A stretch of 5,582 bases of DNA, taken from Verrucomicrobiota bacterium. GTDB taxonomy: Bacteria; Verrucomicrobiota; Verrucomicrobiia; Limisphaerales; JAGWYX01. The stretch covers positions 1-5,582 of the forward strand of contig JAGWYX010000318.1 in the NCBI GenBank assembly GCA_018969165.1. Direction: 5' to 3'. Shown here piece by piece: positions 1 through 5,582 of this stretch (position 1 is the stretch's first letter; each line of letters begins with the position of its first letter). A model generated the notes under the pieces. It was not told the DNA's origin and did not search any database. It worked only from the letters and a program-made list of their open reading frames with translations. The translations under genes and the position numbers were made by a program.

Positions 1-312
1 GCCACCTATACGGTCGCCAACAACGGGACCCTCAACGCCAGCATTACCGCCAACGCCAACAACCCCGACACGGCCGGCAATGGCAACGCGACCATCGATT
101 TCGGGACCAACCTCATCACGCAGTTCTCGTTTAACTACGGGAACGGCCCCAATGTCAATAAAGGCCCCAACCAGCAGGGCATCGCGCTGTTCGACATCAA
201 TTTCAGTCCCAAGGTGCCCGAGACGCGGCCGGCGCTGGCGGCCATCCTGCTCTGCGGCCTGGCGCTCGGTTGCCGCGCGGTTCGTGCCCGCCGAATCCTT
301 CGCACCGTCTGA
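1..312 (+). CDS. PEP-CTERM-like sorting-signal protein, C-terminal 103 residues (5' truncated)
   Basis: Frame 1 is open from the first base to a TGA at 310-312, so only the C-terminus of a longer protein is seen. The visible part is rich in Asn, Thr, Ala and Gly, low in charge, and looks like the beta-rich exported domain of a surface protein. The end has the three-part layout of a PEP-CTERM sorting tag. A Val-Pro-Glu-Thr motif (bases 214-225, residues 72-75) is followed by a hydrophobic stretch of about 17 residues (Ala/Leu/Ile with two Cys), and then by an Arg-rich tail with five Arg in the last 14 residues. In this family the tag directs export, anchoring and cleavage by an exosortase, and an exosortase gene lies about 1.8 kb downstream. 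The motif is VPET rather than the usual VPEP, a tolerated type of variation. The function of the main domain cannot be judged from this fragment. An ordinary C-terminal membrane anchor is the alternative. Confidence 0.75.
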   Translation, partial: ATYTVANNGTLNASITANANNPDTAGNGNATIDFGTNLITQFSFNYGNGPNVNKGPNQQGIALFDINFSPKVPETRPALAAILLCGLALGCRAVRARRILRTV

Positions 313-420
313 CGCCCGCCGCCGCCTTCGCGCTTGGCTGCAGGGTGCAACCGCCGCTGGGTCCCGGCCCGGAGCAAACCTTGACTTGATCCCCGGCCCC
401 CGGCAGGCTCAACGACGCGA

Positions 421-2160
421 GTGAGCGCAGGGTTTGACAACAAGTCGCCGGACCTGCCTTCCTGGACCCAGCTCCTGGGGATCAACCTGCGCAAATTGCG
501 TCTGGTGCTGCTGGTCCTGCTGCTGCTGGCCGTCGCCGGTTGGTACGCCTACCGGCAATTCAACCGCTGGGAGCAAACCCACCTGATCGTCCAGGCGCGT
601 GAGTTTTTGGCCCAAGGCGATGCCCGCAGCGCCGCCCTCTCAGCCCAACGCGCCCTCGAGCTGAATTTCAACGACCTCGAAGCGACCCGGCTGCTGGCGC
701 ATTTGGCGGATCGCTTCGGCTCCCCGGCGGCGGTCTTCTGGTACGCCCGACTCGCCCAACTGGATCCGGGCAACCTCCAGGACTCGTTGACGTGGGCCGC
801 GACCGCGCTGCGGTTCGGGGAATTCGCGAGCGCCGAACAGGCCCTGGCCGGCGTCAGCCGACGCGGACGTGACACGGTGGCCTTTCATCAAGTGGCCGGG
901 GCGCTGGCGCTGGCCTTGCGGCGCGACGCGATCGCCGAGCAGCAGTTCGCCGCCGCCGCCAGCCTCGCGCCCACCAACCTGACCATCCAACTGAACCTGG
1001 CGACCGTTCGGCTCAAAGCCACCAACGCGGCGGTGCTCAGCGCGGCTCGAGCCCAACTCGAACGCCTGCGCCACCAGCCGGAATTCCAGACCCTGGCGCT
1101 TCGAGCCTTGGCCGTGGATGCCGAACGGCATCACGCCACCAACCGGGCGCTCGCTTTGACCCGGGAACTCCAGGCCAACCCGCAGGCCGAGTTCAAAGAT
1201 CACCTGGCCTACCTCGATCTGTTGTATCGGTACCGGCAGGCCGGCTTCGAAACCTATTTGGGACAATTGCAGCAAGATTGTGATTCGCGACCAGGCAATA
1301 TCTACACGCTCTGCACTTGGCTCAACGCCCATGAGCTGGCGGCGCGGACCTTGGCTTGGGTCGAGCGCTTGAAAGCCGACCTGGCGGCCCAAATGCCGAT
1401 CCCGCTGGCCGCCGCCGAGGCGGCAGCGCTGCTCCAGGATTGGGGGCGGCTGCAAAGCCTGGTCGCCGACAGCCACTGGGGCGCCTTGGATTGCCTGCGG
1501 CTGGCCTTTTACGCGCGGCTGTTGCGGGAGCGCAACGAGTATCGCCAGTTCGATGCCAAATGGCAGCAGGCGCTCAATGCCACCCTCGATAACGCGCAAC
1601 TGATTTCACTGCTGGCGCGACTGGTCGAGGGTTGGGGCTGGCGCGCGGAAGCCGAAAAGGCGTGGTGGATCGTGGCCAACGGCGACTCCGGACAATCGGC
1701 GGCCCTCGAGGCCCTCTACCGCCTCTACCGCGAGCGCAAGGACACCGCCCAGTTGTACCGCGTGTGCGACCGGATTTTCAGCCTCAACCCGGCGGATTTG
1801 GTCGCCAAGAACAACCTGGCCCAACTCGCCCTGCTGCTGAACCGGAACGTGGAAACCGCCTGCCGCCTGGCCACCGAGAATCACGAGCGGAACCCCACCG
1901 AGCCAGTCTTTCTTTCGACGTACGCCTTCGCGCTTTATCGCCAGGATAAGACCGCCGAGGCGGTCAAGGTGTTCAGCCGCATCCCGGCTTCGCTGCTGCG
2001 GGAGCCGACCTTGGCGGCCTACTACGGAGTGCTCCTGGCGGCCAATGGCCAGACCGAGCAAGCCGCGCCTTACCTCCGGGCGGCCAACCGGTCGCCAGAA
2101 CTCCTGCCCGAGGAACAGAGCCTGGTGACCAGCGCGTTGAACGCCCAAAAAAGCCCATGA
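421..2160 (+). CDS. Membrane-anchored TPR-repeat protein, exosortase-linked
   Basis: A 579-aa protein with a GTG start. It is the first usable start after the in-frame TGA at 382-384, and no ATG follows until about residue 325, so the start is fairly secure despite lacking a clear ribosome binding site. Residues 22-27 carry Arg-Lys-Arg charges just before one strongly hydrophobic segment (about 28-44). By the positive-inside rule this gives a short cytoplasmic N-terminus and a periplasmic body. The rest is almost all amphipathic helices. The clearest TPR-like units are near residues 52-85, 154-187, 427-459, 461-493, 496-525 and 530-560, several ending in the Leu-x-Pro type turn common to TPRs. 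No catalytic motif is visible. The stop overlaps the exosortase start (ATGA, 2157-2160), so the two are probably cotranslated. TPR proteins often accompany exosortase/exopolysaccharide loci and are thought to act as assembly or docking factors, which is the role inferred here. The precise partner is unknown. Confidence 0.85.
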   Translation: MSAGFDNKSPDLPSWTQLLGINLRKLRLVLLVLLLLAVAGWYAYRQFNRWEQTHLIVQAREFLAQGDARSAALSAQRALELNFNDLEATRLLAHLADRFGSPAAVFWYARLAQLDPGNLQDSLTWAATALRFGEFASAEQALAGVSRRGRDTVAFHQVAGALALALRRDAIAEQQFAAAASLAPTNLTIQLNLATVRLKATNAAVLSAARAQLERLRHQPEFQTLALRALAVDAERHHATNRALALTRELQANPQAEFKDHLAYLDLLYRYRQAGFETYLGQLQQDCDSRPGNIYTLCTWLNAHELAARTLAWVERLKADLAAQMPIPLAAAEAAALLQDWGRLQSLVADSHWGALDCLRLAFYARLLRERNEYRQFDAKWQQALNATLDNAQLISLLARLVEGWGWRAEAEKAWWIVANGDSGQSAALEALYRLYRERKDTAQLYRVCDRIFSLNPADLVAKNNLAQLALLLNRNVETACRLATENHERNPTEPVFLSTYAFALYRQDKTAEAVKVFSRIPASLLREPTLAAYYGVLLAANGQTEQAAPYLRAANRSPELLPEEQSLVTSALNAQKSP

Positions 2161-3845
2161 ACGGTCCTGCCGCCGCGACCTCCTCGGCCGGCAATCGTCT
2201 GGCCTGGCTGCTGGCGCTGACGGTTGTGTGGATTTGGACCTGGCGTTACCTGGCGGTCGAATGGCGCTACAACGAGCAATACAACTACGGCTTCGCGGTA
2301 CCGTGTCTGGCGATTTGGATCGGCTGGCGTCGATGGCGAGTCGAGTTCGCCGCGACGGGCGCCTCGCGGCCGGCGACCGGGAACGCCGCGGTCTGGAGGC
2401 TGGGGTTCCTGGCAACCGCCTGGCTGGCGCTTTATCTGGCTGAACTGCTCCGTCAGCAAGATCCAACCTGGCGCCTCACCGGCTGGTTGATGATGGGCGC
2501 CGCCAGCATGCTCACCGGCCTCGGCCTCCGCCGTCTCGGAGGCCGGCGATTACTGCGGACCGTGGGCTTTGCGCTGGCCTTCACCTGGCTGGCCTTGCCG
2601 TGGCCAGCGGTGATCGAAAATCGGATTACCCAGGGATTGATGCGCCTGGTAACGGCGACGGTGGTGGACACGTTGAACTGGAGCGGGATCGCCGCGGTTC
2701 AGCATGGCAATGTCATCGAATTGAGCCGCGGGCTGGTGGGCGTCGATACCGCTTGCAGCGGTGTCCAATCGCTTCAGGCCGGCCTGATGACCTCGCTGTT
2801 CCTGGGCGAACTCTACTGGCTGCGGTGGCAGCGGCGACTGGCGCTGGTGCTTGCCGGGTGGATGCTCGGGTTGCTCGGCAACCTCCTGCGGGTCTTCCTC
2901 CTGACCCGCGCGGTCGCCGCCCAGGGCGGCTCCGGCGTCGCCGATTATCATGACCCGGTCGGCTACGCGATCACGACGGCCACGTTCCTGGGCATCTGGC
3001 TCGTCGCGACCTGGCTCGATCGACCGCAGGTTCGCCAAACCCTGGCGCGAGAAGGCGATCGCCAGCCGGTGACCGATGCGGCCGCGGGGCCGGTCCGCCA
3101 ATCCCCTGTGCCAACGCCGGCCCCGCCGTCCGTCGGAAGCGAACCGTCCACGGTTCGGTGGTGGGAACGGCGCGACGGCTACGCGCTGGCGCTGGCGCTG
3201 GCATTGCTCCCGTTGCTGGCGGCGGCCTGGTTCCGCGTGGTGCCCGGACGGAACACCCGGAGCGTGCAGACCGCCGCGCGTTGGTCACTGACCAAGGACC
3301 GGCTTGCGCCGGGTTGGCGGGCGACAGACTTGCCCTTCGCGCCCGCCGAACGCAGCCTGCTGCGTTTCAGCCAGGGCGACGGCCTGCGACTGACCAGTCC
3401 GGTCGGCTGGACAGCGCGGGTGCTGCATGTTTTCTGGAAGCCCGGGGCACAGGTGCCAAGCCAGGCCTTCAGCCACACACCGGATATTTGCATGCCCAGC
3501 GCGGGCTGGGAGCAACTCAGCCCAGCCACCCCGGTGACGATCCGGGTTCGAGATTGGACTCTGCCGTGCCTGCTTTACCGCTTTCGCCTGGGCCCGCGGG
3601 AGCTGGCCGTCCTCCACGCGGTTTGGTACGGCGGCGAACCCGAACCGCTCGGCGACCCTTCCTGGAGTGGCACCGCTCGGACCGGCCGCCTGGCCGAGCT
3701 ATGGCGCGGCCCCTTTCGCCGCGGCCACGAGGTGATCACGCTTTATCTGCCGGCACTGGAACCAAAGGAAGCTCAGACGCGCCTGGGCGAGGAAATTCTG
3801 GACCAGGTGCTGGCACCGGGCGCCAAGGGAGCGACTTTCCGGTAG
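2157..3845 (+). CDS. Exosortase with fused EpsI-type C-terminal domain
   Basis: A 562-aa multi-pass membrane transpeptidase-like enzyme of the exosortase/archaeosortase family, predicted to cut C-terminal PEP-type sorting signals at the cytoplasmic membrane. Residues 1-290 are the exosortase domain. An N-terminal membrane helix (14-32) leads to the family-typical Tyr-Gly-Phe-x-Val-Pro segment (44-49), several hydrophobic helices follow, and there is a Pro-Trp-Pro turn at 148-150. The catalytic set is complete: Cys200 in ACSG, Arg245 in GNLLRV and His265 in YHDPVGY. A Pro/Arg/Ser-rich linker (about 291-338) joins another membrane helix (341-358) and a soluble domain of about 200 residues with the EpsI/DUF3485 signature (His440, Pro442, Cys445, Pro447, Gly450, Trp451). 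In many proteobacteria EpsI is a separate protein beside the exosortase, so this is a one-chain version. The ATG lies inside the TPR gene's stop, giving a 4-base overlap and implying translational coupling. The exosortase subtype cannot be assigned by eye. Confidence 0.93.
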   Translation: MNGPAAATSSAGNRLAWLLALTVVWIWTWRYLAVEWRYNEQYNYGFAVPCLAIWIGWRRWRVEFAATGASRPATGNAAVWRLGFLATAWLALYLAELLRQQDPTWRLTGWLMMGAASMLTGLGLRRLGGRRLLRTVGFALAFTWLALPWPAVIENRITQGLMRLVTATVVDTLNWSGIAAVQHGNVIELSRGLVGVDTACSGVQSLQAGLMTSLFLGELYWLRWQRRLALVLAGWMLGLLGNLLRVFLLTRAVAAQGGSGVADYHDPVGYAITTATFLGIWLVATWLDRPQVRQTLAREGDRQPVTDAAAGPVRQSPVPTPAPPSVGSEPSTVRWWERRDGYALALALALLPLLAAAWFRVVPGRNTRSVQTAARWSLTKDRLAPGWRATDLPFAPAERSLLRFSQGDGLRLTSPVGWTARVLHVFWKPGAQVPSQAFSHTPDICMPSAGWEQLSPATPVTIRVRDWTLPCLLYRFRLGPRELAVLHAVWYGGEPEPLGDPSWSGTARTGRLAELWRGPFRRGHEVITLYLPALEPKEAQTRLGEEILDQVLAPGAKGATFR

Positions 3846-3881
3846 ATTCCTTGAAACCGAGAACCCTCTGTAGCCAGAGTC

Positions 3882-3919
3882 CTTGATTCCTGAAACTTGC
3901 TGTCAGGAGGTCAAGTTTT
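3882..3919 (+). terminator. Candidate intrinsic terminator after the exosortase gene
   Basis: An inverted repeat 37 bases after the exosortase stop. CTTGA (3882-3886) pairs with TCAAG (3911-3915), and TCCTGA (3888-3893) pairs with TCAGGA (3903-3908). T3887 can wobble with one of the two G at 3909-3910, leaving one bulged G and a 9-base loop. The stem is followed directly by TTTT (3916-3919). The hairpin is good, but the T-tract is short and the stem is only moderately GC-rich, so efficiency is uncertain. Its position between two unrelated gene pairs supports the call. Confidence 0.5.
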
Positions 3920-3926
3920 CCCGTCC

Positions 3927-3945
3927 CAGCCGCCGGCTGTGTTTT
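3927..3945 (+). terminator. Second terminator-like hairpin (CAGCC/GGCTG) with T-tract
   Basis: CAGCC at 3927-3931 pairs with GGCTG at 3935-3939 around a 3-base loop, and is followed by TGTTTT (3940-3945). The stem is short but GC-rich, and lies eight bases after the first candidate terminator. Together they may act as a tandem terminator. In a GC-rich genome a 5-bp GC stem can arise by chance, so the T-rich tail is the main support. Confidence 0.35.
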
Positions 3946-4088
3946 GCGCCCCAAGGACTCTATGAGCCAGGCACACAGAGGGAGTGGACGAAGGACGAGC
4001 AGAAGCGAAGATGAACGGCGAAGATGACATCCGGTCTGGTACCCGCTTCCGAGTTGAAGTTTGTCTGCCGACCGTTAATTTAGCCCCC
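3946..4088 (+). other. Purine-rich 5' leader upstream of pta
   Basis: This 143-base stretch differs in style from the flanking coding DNA. Bases from about 3972 to 4030 are strongly purine-rich on the plus strand and include an exact direct repeat, GCGAAGATGA, at 4005-4014 and 4018-4027 (period 13). The frame of pta stays open through the leader from a GTG at 3984, which would add 35 residues with no likeness to the Pta family, so I treat it as untranslated or as a small leader. The last 15 bases before the pta ATG include an AT-rich patch (4075-4082). It could be an ordinary leader, a regulatory region, or a copy of a dispersed intergenic repeat. Confidence 0.35.
4054..4081 (+). promoter_or_regulatory. 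Weak possible promoter immediately before pta
   Basis: TTGAAG at 4054-4059 resembles a -35 box, and TAATTT at 4076-4081 is a poor -10 box at a 16-base spacing. It is the only AT-rich patch close to the gene. Transcription from it would begin at or next to the ATG at 4089, giving a leaderless message, which would fit the absence of a Shine-Dalgarno sequence there. The -10 match is weak and this is offered only as a candidate. Confidence 0.18.
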
Positions 4089-5150
4089 ATGCGTTTCATC
4101 GGCAGCATCTATGAGAAGTTGCAGCGGCACCCCAAGCGGATCGTGTTCCCCGAAGGAATCGAGCCGCGGGTCATCCAGGCGGCGCGCCAATTCTATTCGC
4201 TCCGGCTGGGGGCGCCCATCCTGCTCGGCGACCGGACGCGGATCAAAGCGGCCGCCGAAGGTCTGAACGTCTCGCTGGAAGGCGTCCGGATCATCAACCC
4301 CGAAGAGAGCGAGGAGATTGAGCCCTTCGCCCGGCGGTTCGAGCTGCTGCGGCGGTTCAAAGGGGTCAAGGAAAAGGAGGCGCGGGCCACCATCCTCAAA
4401 CCGAATTATTTCGGCGCGATGATGGTCGCCATGCACCAGGCCGACGGGCTGGTCTCCGGCACCAACGAGATCACCGGCAGCGTGCTGCGGCCGTTGTTCC
4501 AAATCATCAAAACCGCCCCCAAAACGACGACTGCCTCCAGTTGCATGATCATGGAGGTCGAAGACTCCCGCTTCGGCGAGAACGGAGTGGTTTTCATGGC
4601 CGATTGCGGGGTGATCCCCGAGCCGACGGTGGACCAACTTTCCGACATCGCCGTTTCGACGGCGCGCTTGGCCCGACAACTCCTGAACCTGCGGCCGCGC
4701 GTCGCCTTGCTCTCCTACTCGACCAAAGGCAGCGCCACCCACCCCAGCATCGGCAAGGTCCAGGCCGCCACCGCGCTGGCCCAGAAAAAGGCCCACGACA
4801 CCGGCCTCGATGCGGACTTTGACGGCGAGCTGCAAGTGGACGCCGCGCTGATCCCCGAGATCGCGCGCCGGAAATTGCCGGAAAGCCGGGTCGCCGGCCA
4901 CGCCAACGTGCTGGTCTTCCCCGACCTGAACTCCGGGAACATCGCCAGCAAATTGGTCCAGCACATCGGCCGTGCCCATGCCTACGGCCAAATCCTGCTG
5001 GGCCTGGACCGCCCCGCGGCCGACGTGTCCCGCGGCTCCACGGCGCATGATATCCTGGGCGTCTCGGCCATTGTCGGCATGCAAGCCATCGACTACCACG
5101 TGCTGTATCCCGGGGCGGGCCGAACGTTGCCCGGCGAAGCCTCGCCATGA
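4089..5150 (+). CDS. pta: Phosphate acetyltransferase (phosphotransacetylase), short form
   Basis: A 353-aa cytosolic enzyme interconverting acetyl-CoA plus phosphate with acetyl phosphate plus CoA, usually working with acetate kinase (not in this window). It consists of the PTA_PTB domain alone, close to the family's usual 330-350 residues. Seen in order: the N-terminal KRIVFPEG block, ADGLVSG followed by RPLFQIIKT, FMADCGVIPEPT, LLSYSTKGSA, VAGHANVLVFPDLNSGNI, and a C-terminal SRGSTAHDI. In the last block Ser314, Arg315 and Asp321 align with the active-site Ser309, Arg310 and Asp316 of the Methanosarcina enzyme. I chose the ATG at 4089 because family similarity begins there. The frame is open back to a GTG at 3984 and has an ATG at 4011, but that extension looks non-family. 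No Shine-Dalgarno sequence precedes 4089. The stop overlaps the next gene by ATGA. Phosphate butyryltransferase is a less likely alternative, given the strong Pta-type C-terminus. Confidence 0.92.
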   Translation: MRFIGSIYEKLQRHPKRIVFPEGIEPRVIQAARQFYSLRLGAPILLGDRTRIKAAAEGLNVSLEGVRIINPEESEEIEPFARRFELLRRFKGVKEKEARATILKPNYFGAMMVAMHQADGLVSGTNEITGSVLRPLFQIIKTAPKTTTASSCMIMEVEDSRFGENGVVFMADCGVIPEPTVDQLSDIAVSTARLARQLLNLRPRVALLSYSTKGSATHPSIGKVQAATALAQKKAHDTGLDADFDGELQVDAALIPEIARRKLPESRVAGHANVLVFPDLNSGNIASKLVQHIGRAHAYGQILLGLDRPAADVSRGSTAHDILGVSAIVGMQAIDYHVLYPGAGRTLPGEASP

Positions 5151-5582
5151 ATACGGTTACACCCCGGGTCTTCATCGCCGCCACCCGCCAGAACGATGGT
5201 AAAACCACCGCCTCGCTCGGCTTGCTGGCCGCGCTTAAACAGTTCTACCCGCGCATCGGCTATATCAAACCCGTCGGCCAGCGCTTCGTCGAAATCGAGG
5301 AACGCAAGATCGACGAAGACACCGTCCTCATGGACCAGGTTTACCGGCTCAATTGCCCGCTCGAGGATATGAGCCCGATCGCCGTCGAGCCGGATTTCAC
5401 CCGCAAATACCTCGAGTCGGCCAACAACGAGGCCCTGACCCGCAAAATCCAGAAGGCCTTCGACCGCGTCGCCTGGGAGAAAGACTTCGTGCTCTGCGAA
5501 GGCTCCGGCCACGCCGGGGTCGGCTCCGTGTTCGACCTCTCCAACGCCCAGGTCGCCAAAATCCTCCACGCCAAAGTCATCA
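5147..5582 (+). CDS. BioD-like / AAA_26 P-loop protein, N-terminal 145 residues (3' truncated)
   Basis: This open frame starts at the ATG overlapping the pta stop and runs off the window end. It is a P-loop NTPase of the dethiobiotin-synthetase-like type. Beta strand VFIAA leads into a Walker A-like loop at residues 12-20, ending Asn-Asp-Gly-Lys-Thr (Lys19), with Thr13 in the place where BioD also has Thr. A Lys-Pro-Val motif (Lys41-Pro42) matches the BioD KPV segment, and Glu118-Gly-Ser-Gly resembles BioD's EGAGG loop. True BioD makes dethiobiotin, but the position directly after pta points to the related domain (AAA_26) found at the N-terminus of long Pta enzymes, which is usually regulatory. 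It is thus probably a separate Pta partner or regulator. No biotin genes are seen. Whether a DRTGG domain follows lies beyond the window. The start is fixed by the 4-base overlap and by the beta strand that begins seven residues later. No Shine-Dalgarno sequence is evident, so coupling to pta is likely. Confidence 0.8.
   Translation, partial: MNTVTPRVFIAATRQNDGKTTASLGLLAALKQFYPRIGYIKPVGQRFVEIEERKIDEDTVLMDQVYRLNCPLEDMSPIAVEPDFTRKYLESANNEALTRKIQKAFDRVAWEKDFVLCEGSGHAGVGSVFDLSNAQVAKILHAKVI

Noticed and set aside
336..352. Hairpin (GG-x-TGCA with TGCA-x-CC) after the PEP-CTERM-like gene
   Set aside because: The stem has a mismatch and a 3-base loop with no T-tract after it, so I do not call a terminator. 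The 108-base gap at 313-420 holds nothing firmer.
381..386. TTGACT resembling a -35 box before the TPR gene
   Set aside because: No AT-rich -10 element lies at 16-18 bases downstream. The following DNA is GC-rich.
80..424. Plus-strand 114-codon frame across the end of the PEP-CTERM-like gene
   Set aside because: Ser/Arg-rich out-of-frame translation. Frame 1 gives the coherent exported protein with sorting tail.
640..1599. Minus-strand open frame of 319 codons opposite the TPR gene
   Set aside because: Low-complexity Gln/Gly/Arg-rich translation and full overlap with a coherent helical-repeat protein. An artefact of high GC.
3158..3886. Plus-strand 242-codon frame overlapping the exosortase C-terminus
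   Set aside because: Arg/Gly/Pro-rich out-of-frame translation. The other frame carries the EpsI signature and is the real gene.
3984..4088. Upstream GTG start that would lengthen Pta by 35 residues
   Set aside because: The added residues are not Pta-like, and the family's conserved N-terminus begins at about the ATG at 4089. Kept only as a finding about the leader.
4080..5099. Long open frame on the minus strand (339 codons) opposite pta
   Set aside because: It mirrors the strongly supported pta gene. Its translation is Gly/Asp/Gln/Arg-rich with no recognisable domain, as expected from antisense of GC-rich coding DNA.
5147..5582. Dethiobiotin synthase (bioD) as the final gene
   Set aside because: P-loop motifs fit BioD-like folds in general, but the ATGA overlap with pta and the lack of biotin genes favour the Pta-associated AAA_26 type. 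Not excluded, because the C-terminus is missing.

Overview
The window is a GC-rich, all-plus-strand stretch from what is most likely a Gram-negative-type environmental bacterium that uses PEP-CTERM/exosortase protein sorting. I lean towards Verrucomicrobiota (Pedosphaera/Limisphaera-like), with Planctomycetota or another PVC lineage as alternatives. The reasons are a single-polypeptide exosortase-EpsI fusion beside a membrane-anchored TPR protein, the weakness or absence of Shine-Dalgarno sequences at every start, and a phosphotransacetylase whose BioD-like P-loop partner is a separate gene. The lineage call is an inference from gene content and style, not from a marker gene.

Layout: (1) 1-312 is the 3' end of a secreted, Asn/Thr/Gly-rich protein with a PEP-CTERM-like tail (a VPET motif, a hydrophobic segment, then an Arg-rich end). 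(2) 421-2160 encodes a 579-aa protein with one N-terminal membrane anchor and a long TPR-like helical domain, probably periplasmic. (3) 2157-3845 overlaps it by ATGA and encodes a 562-aa exosortase with the full Cys/Arg/His catalytic set, fused to an EpsI-type C-terminal domain. (4) 3846-4088 is a 243-bp spacer holding two terminator-like hairpins and a purine-rich leader. (5) 4089-5150 encodes a short-form phosphate acetyltransferase (pta). (6) 5147-5582 overlaps it by ATGA and is the first 145 codons of a BioD-like/AAA_26 P-loop protein that runs off the window.

There are therefore two functional units. The first is a cell-surface sorting module: the exosortase would recognise and cleave C-terminal PEP-type signals such as the one on the upstream protein, with the TPR protein as a likely membrane-bound accessory of unknown exact role. 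The second is a central-metabolism pair, in which Pta interconverts acetyl-CoA and acetyl phosphate and the P-loop protein resembles the N-terminal regulatory domain that is fused to Pta in enterobacteria. The tandem hairpins between 3882 and 3945 plausibly separate the two transcription units.

I see no tRNA, rRNA, CRISPR array, insertion sequence or phage gene. Nothing here is clearly a new defence or mobile system. The points most worth attention are the compact exosortase/TPR/substrate module and the split, order-reversed Pta/P-loop pair.
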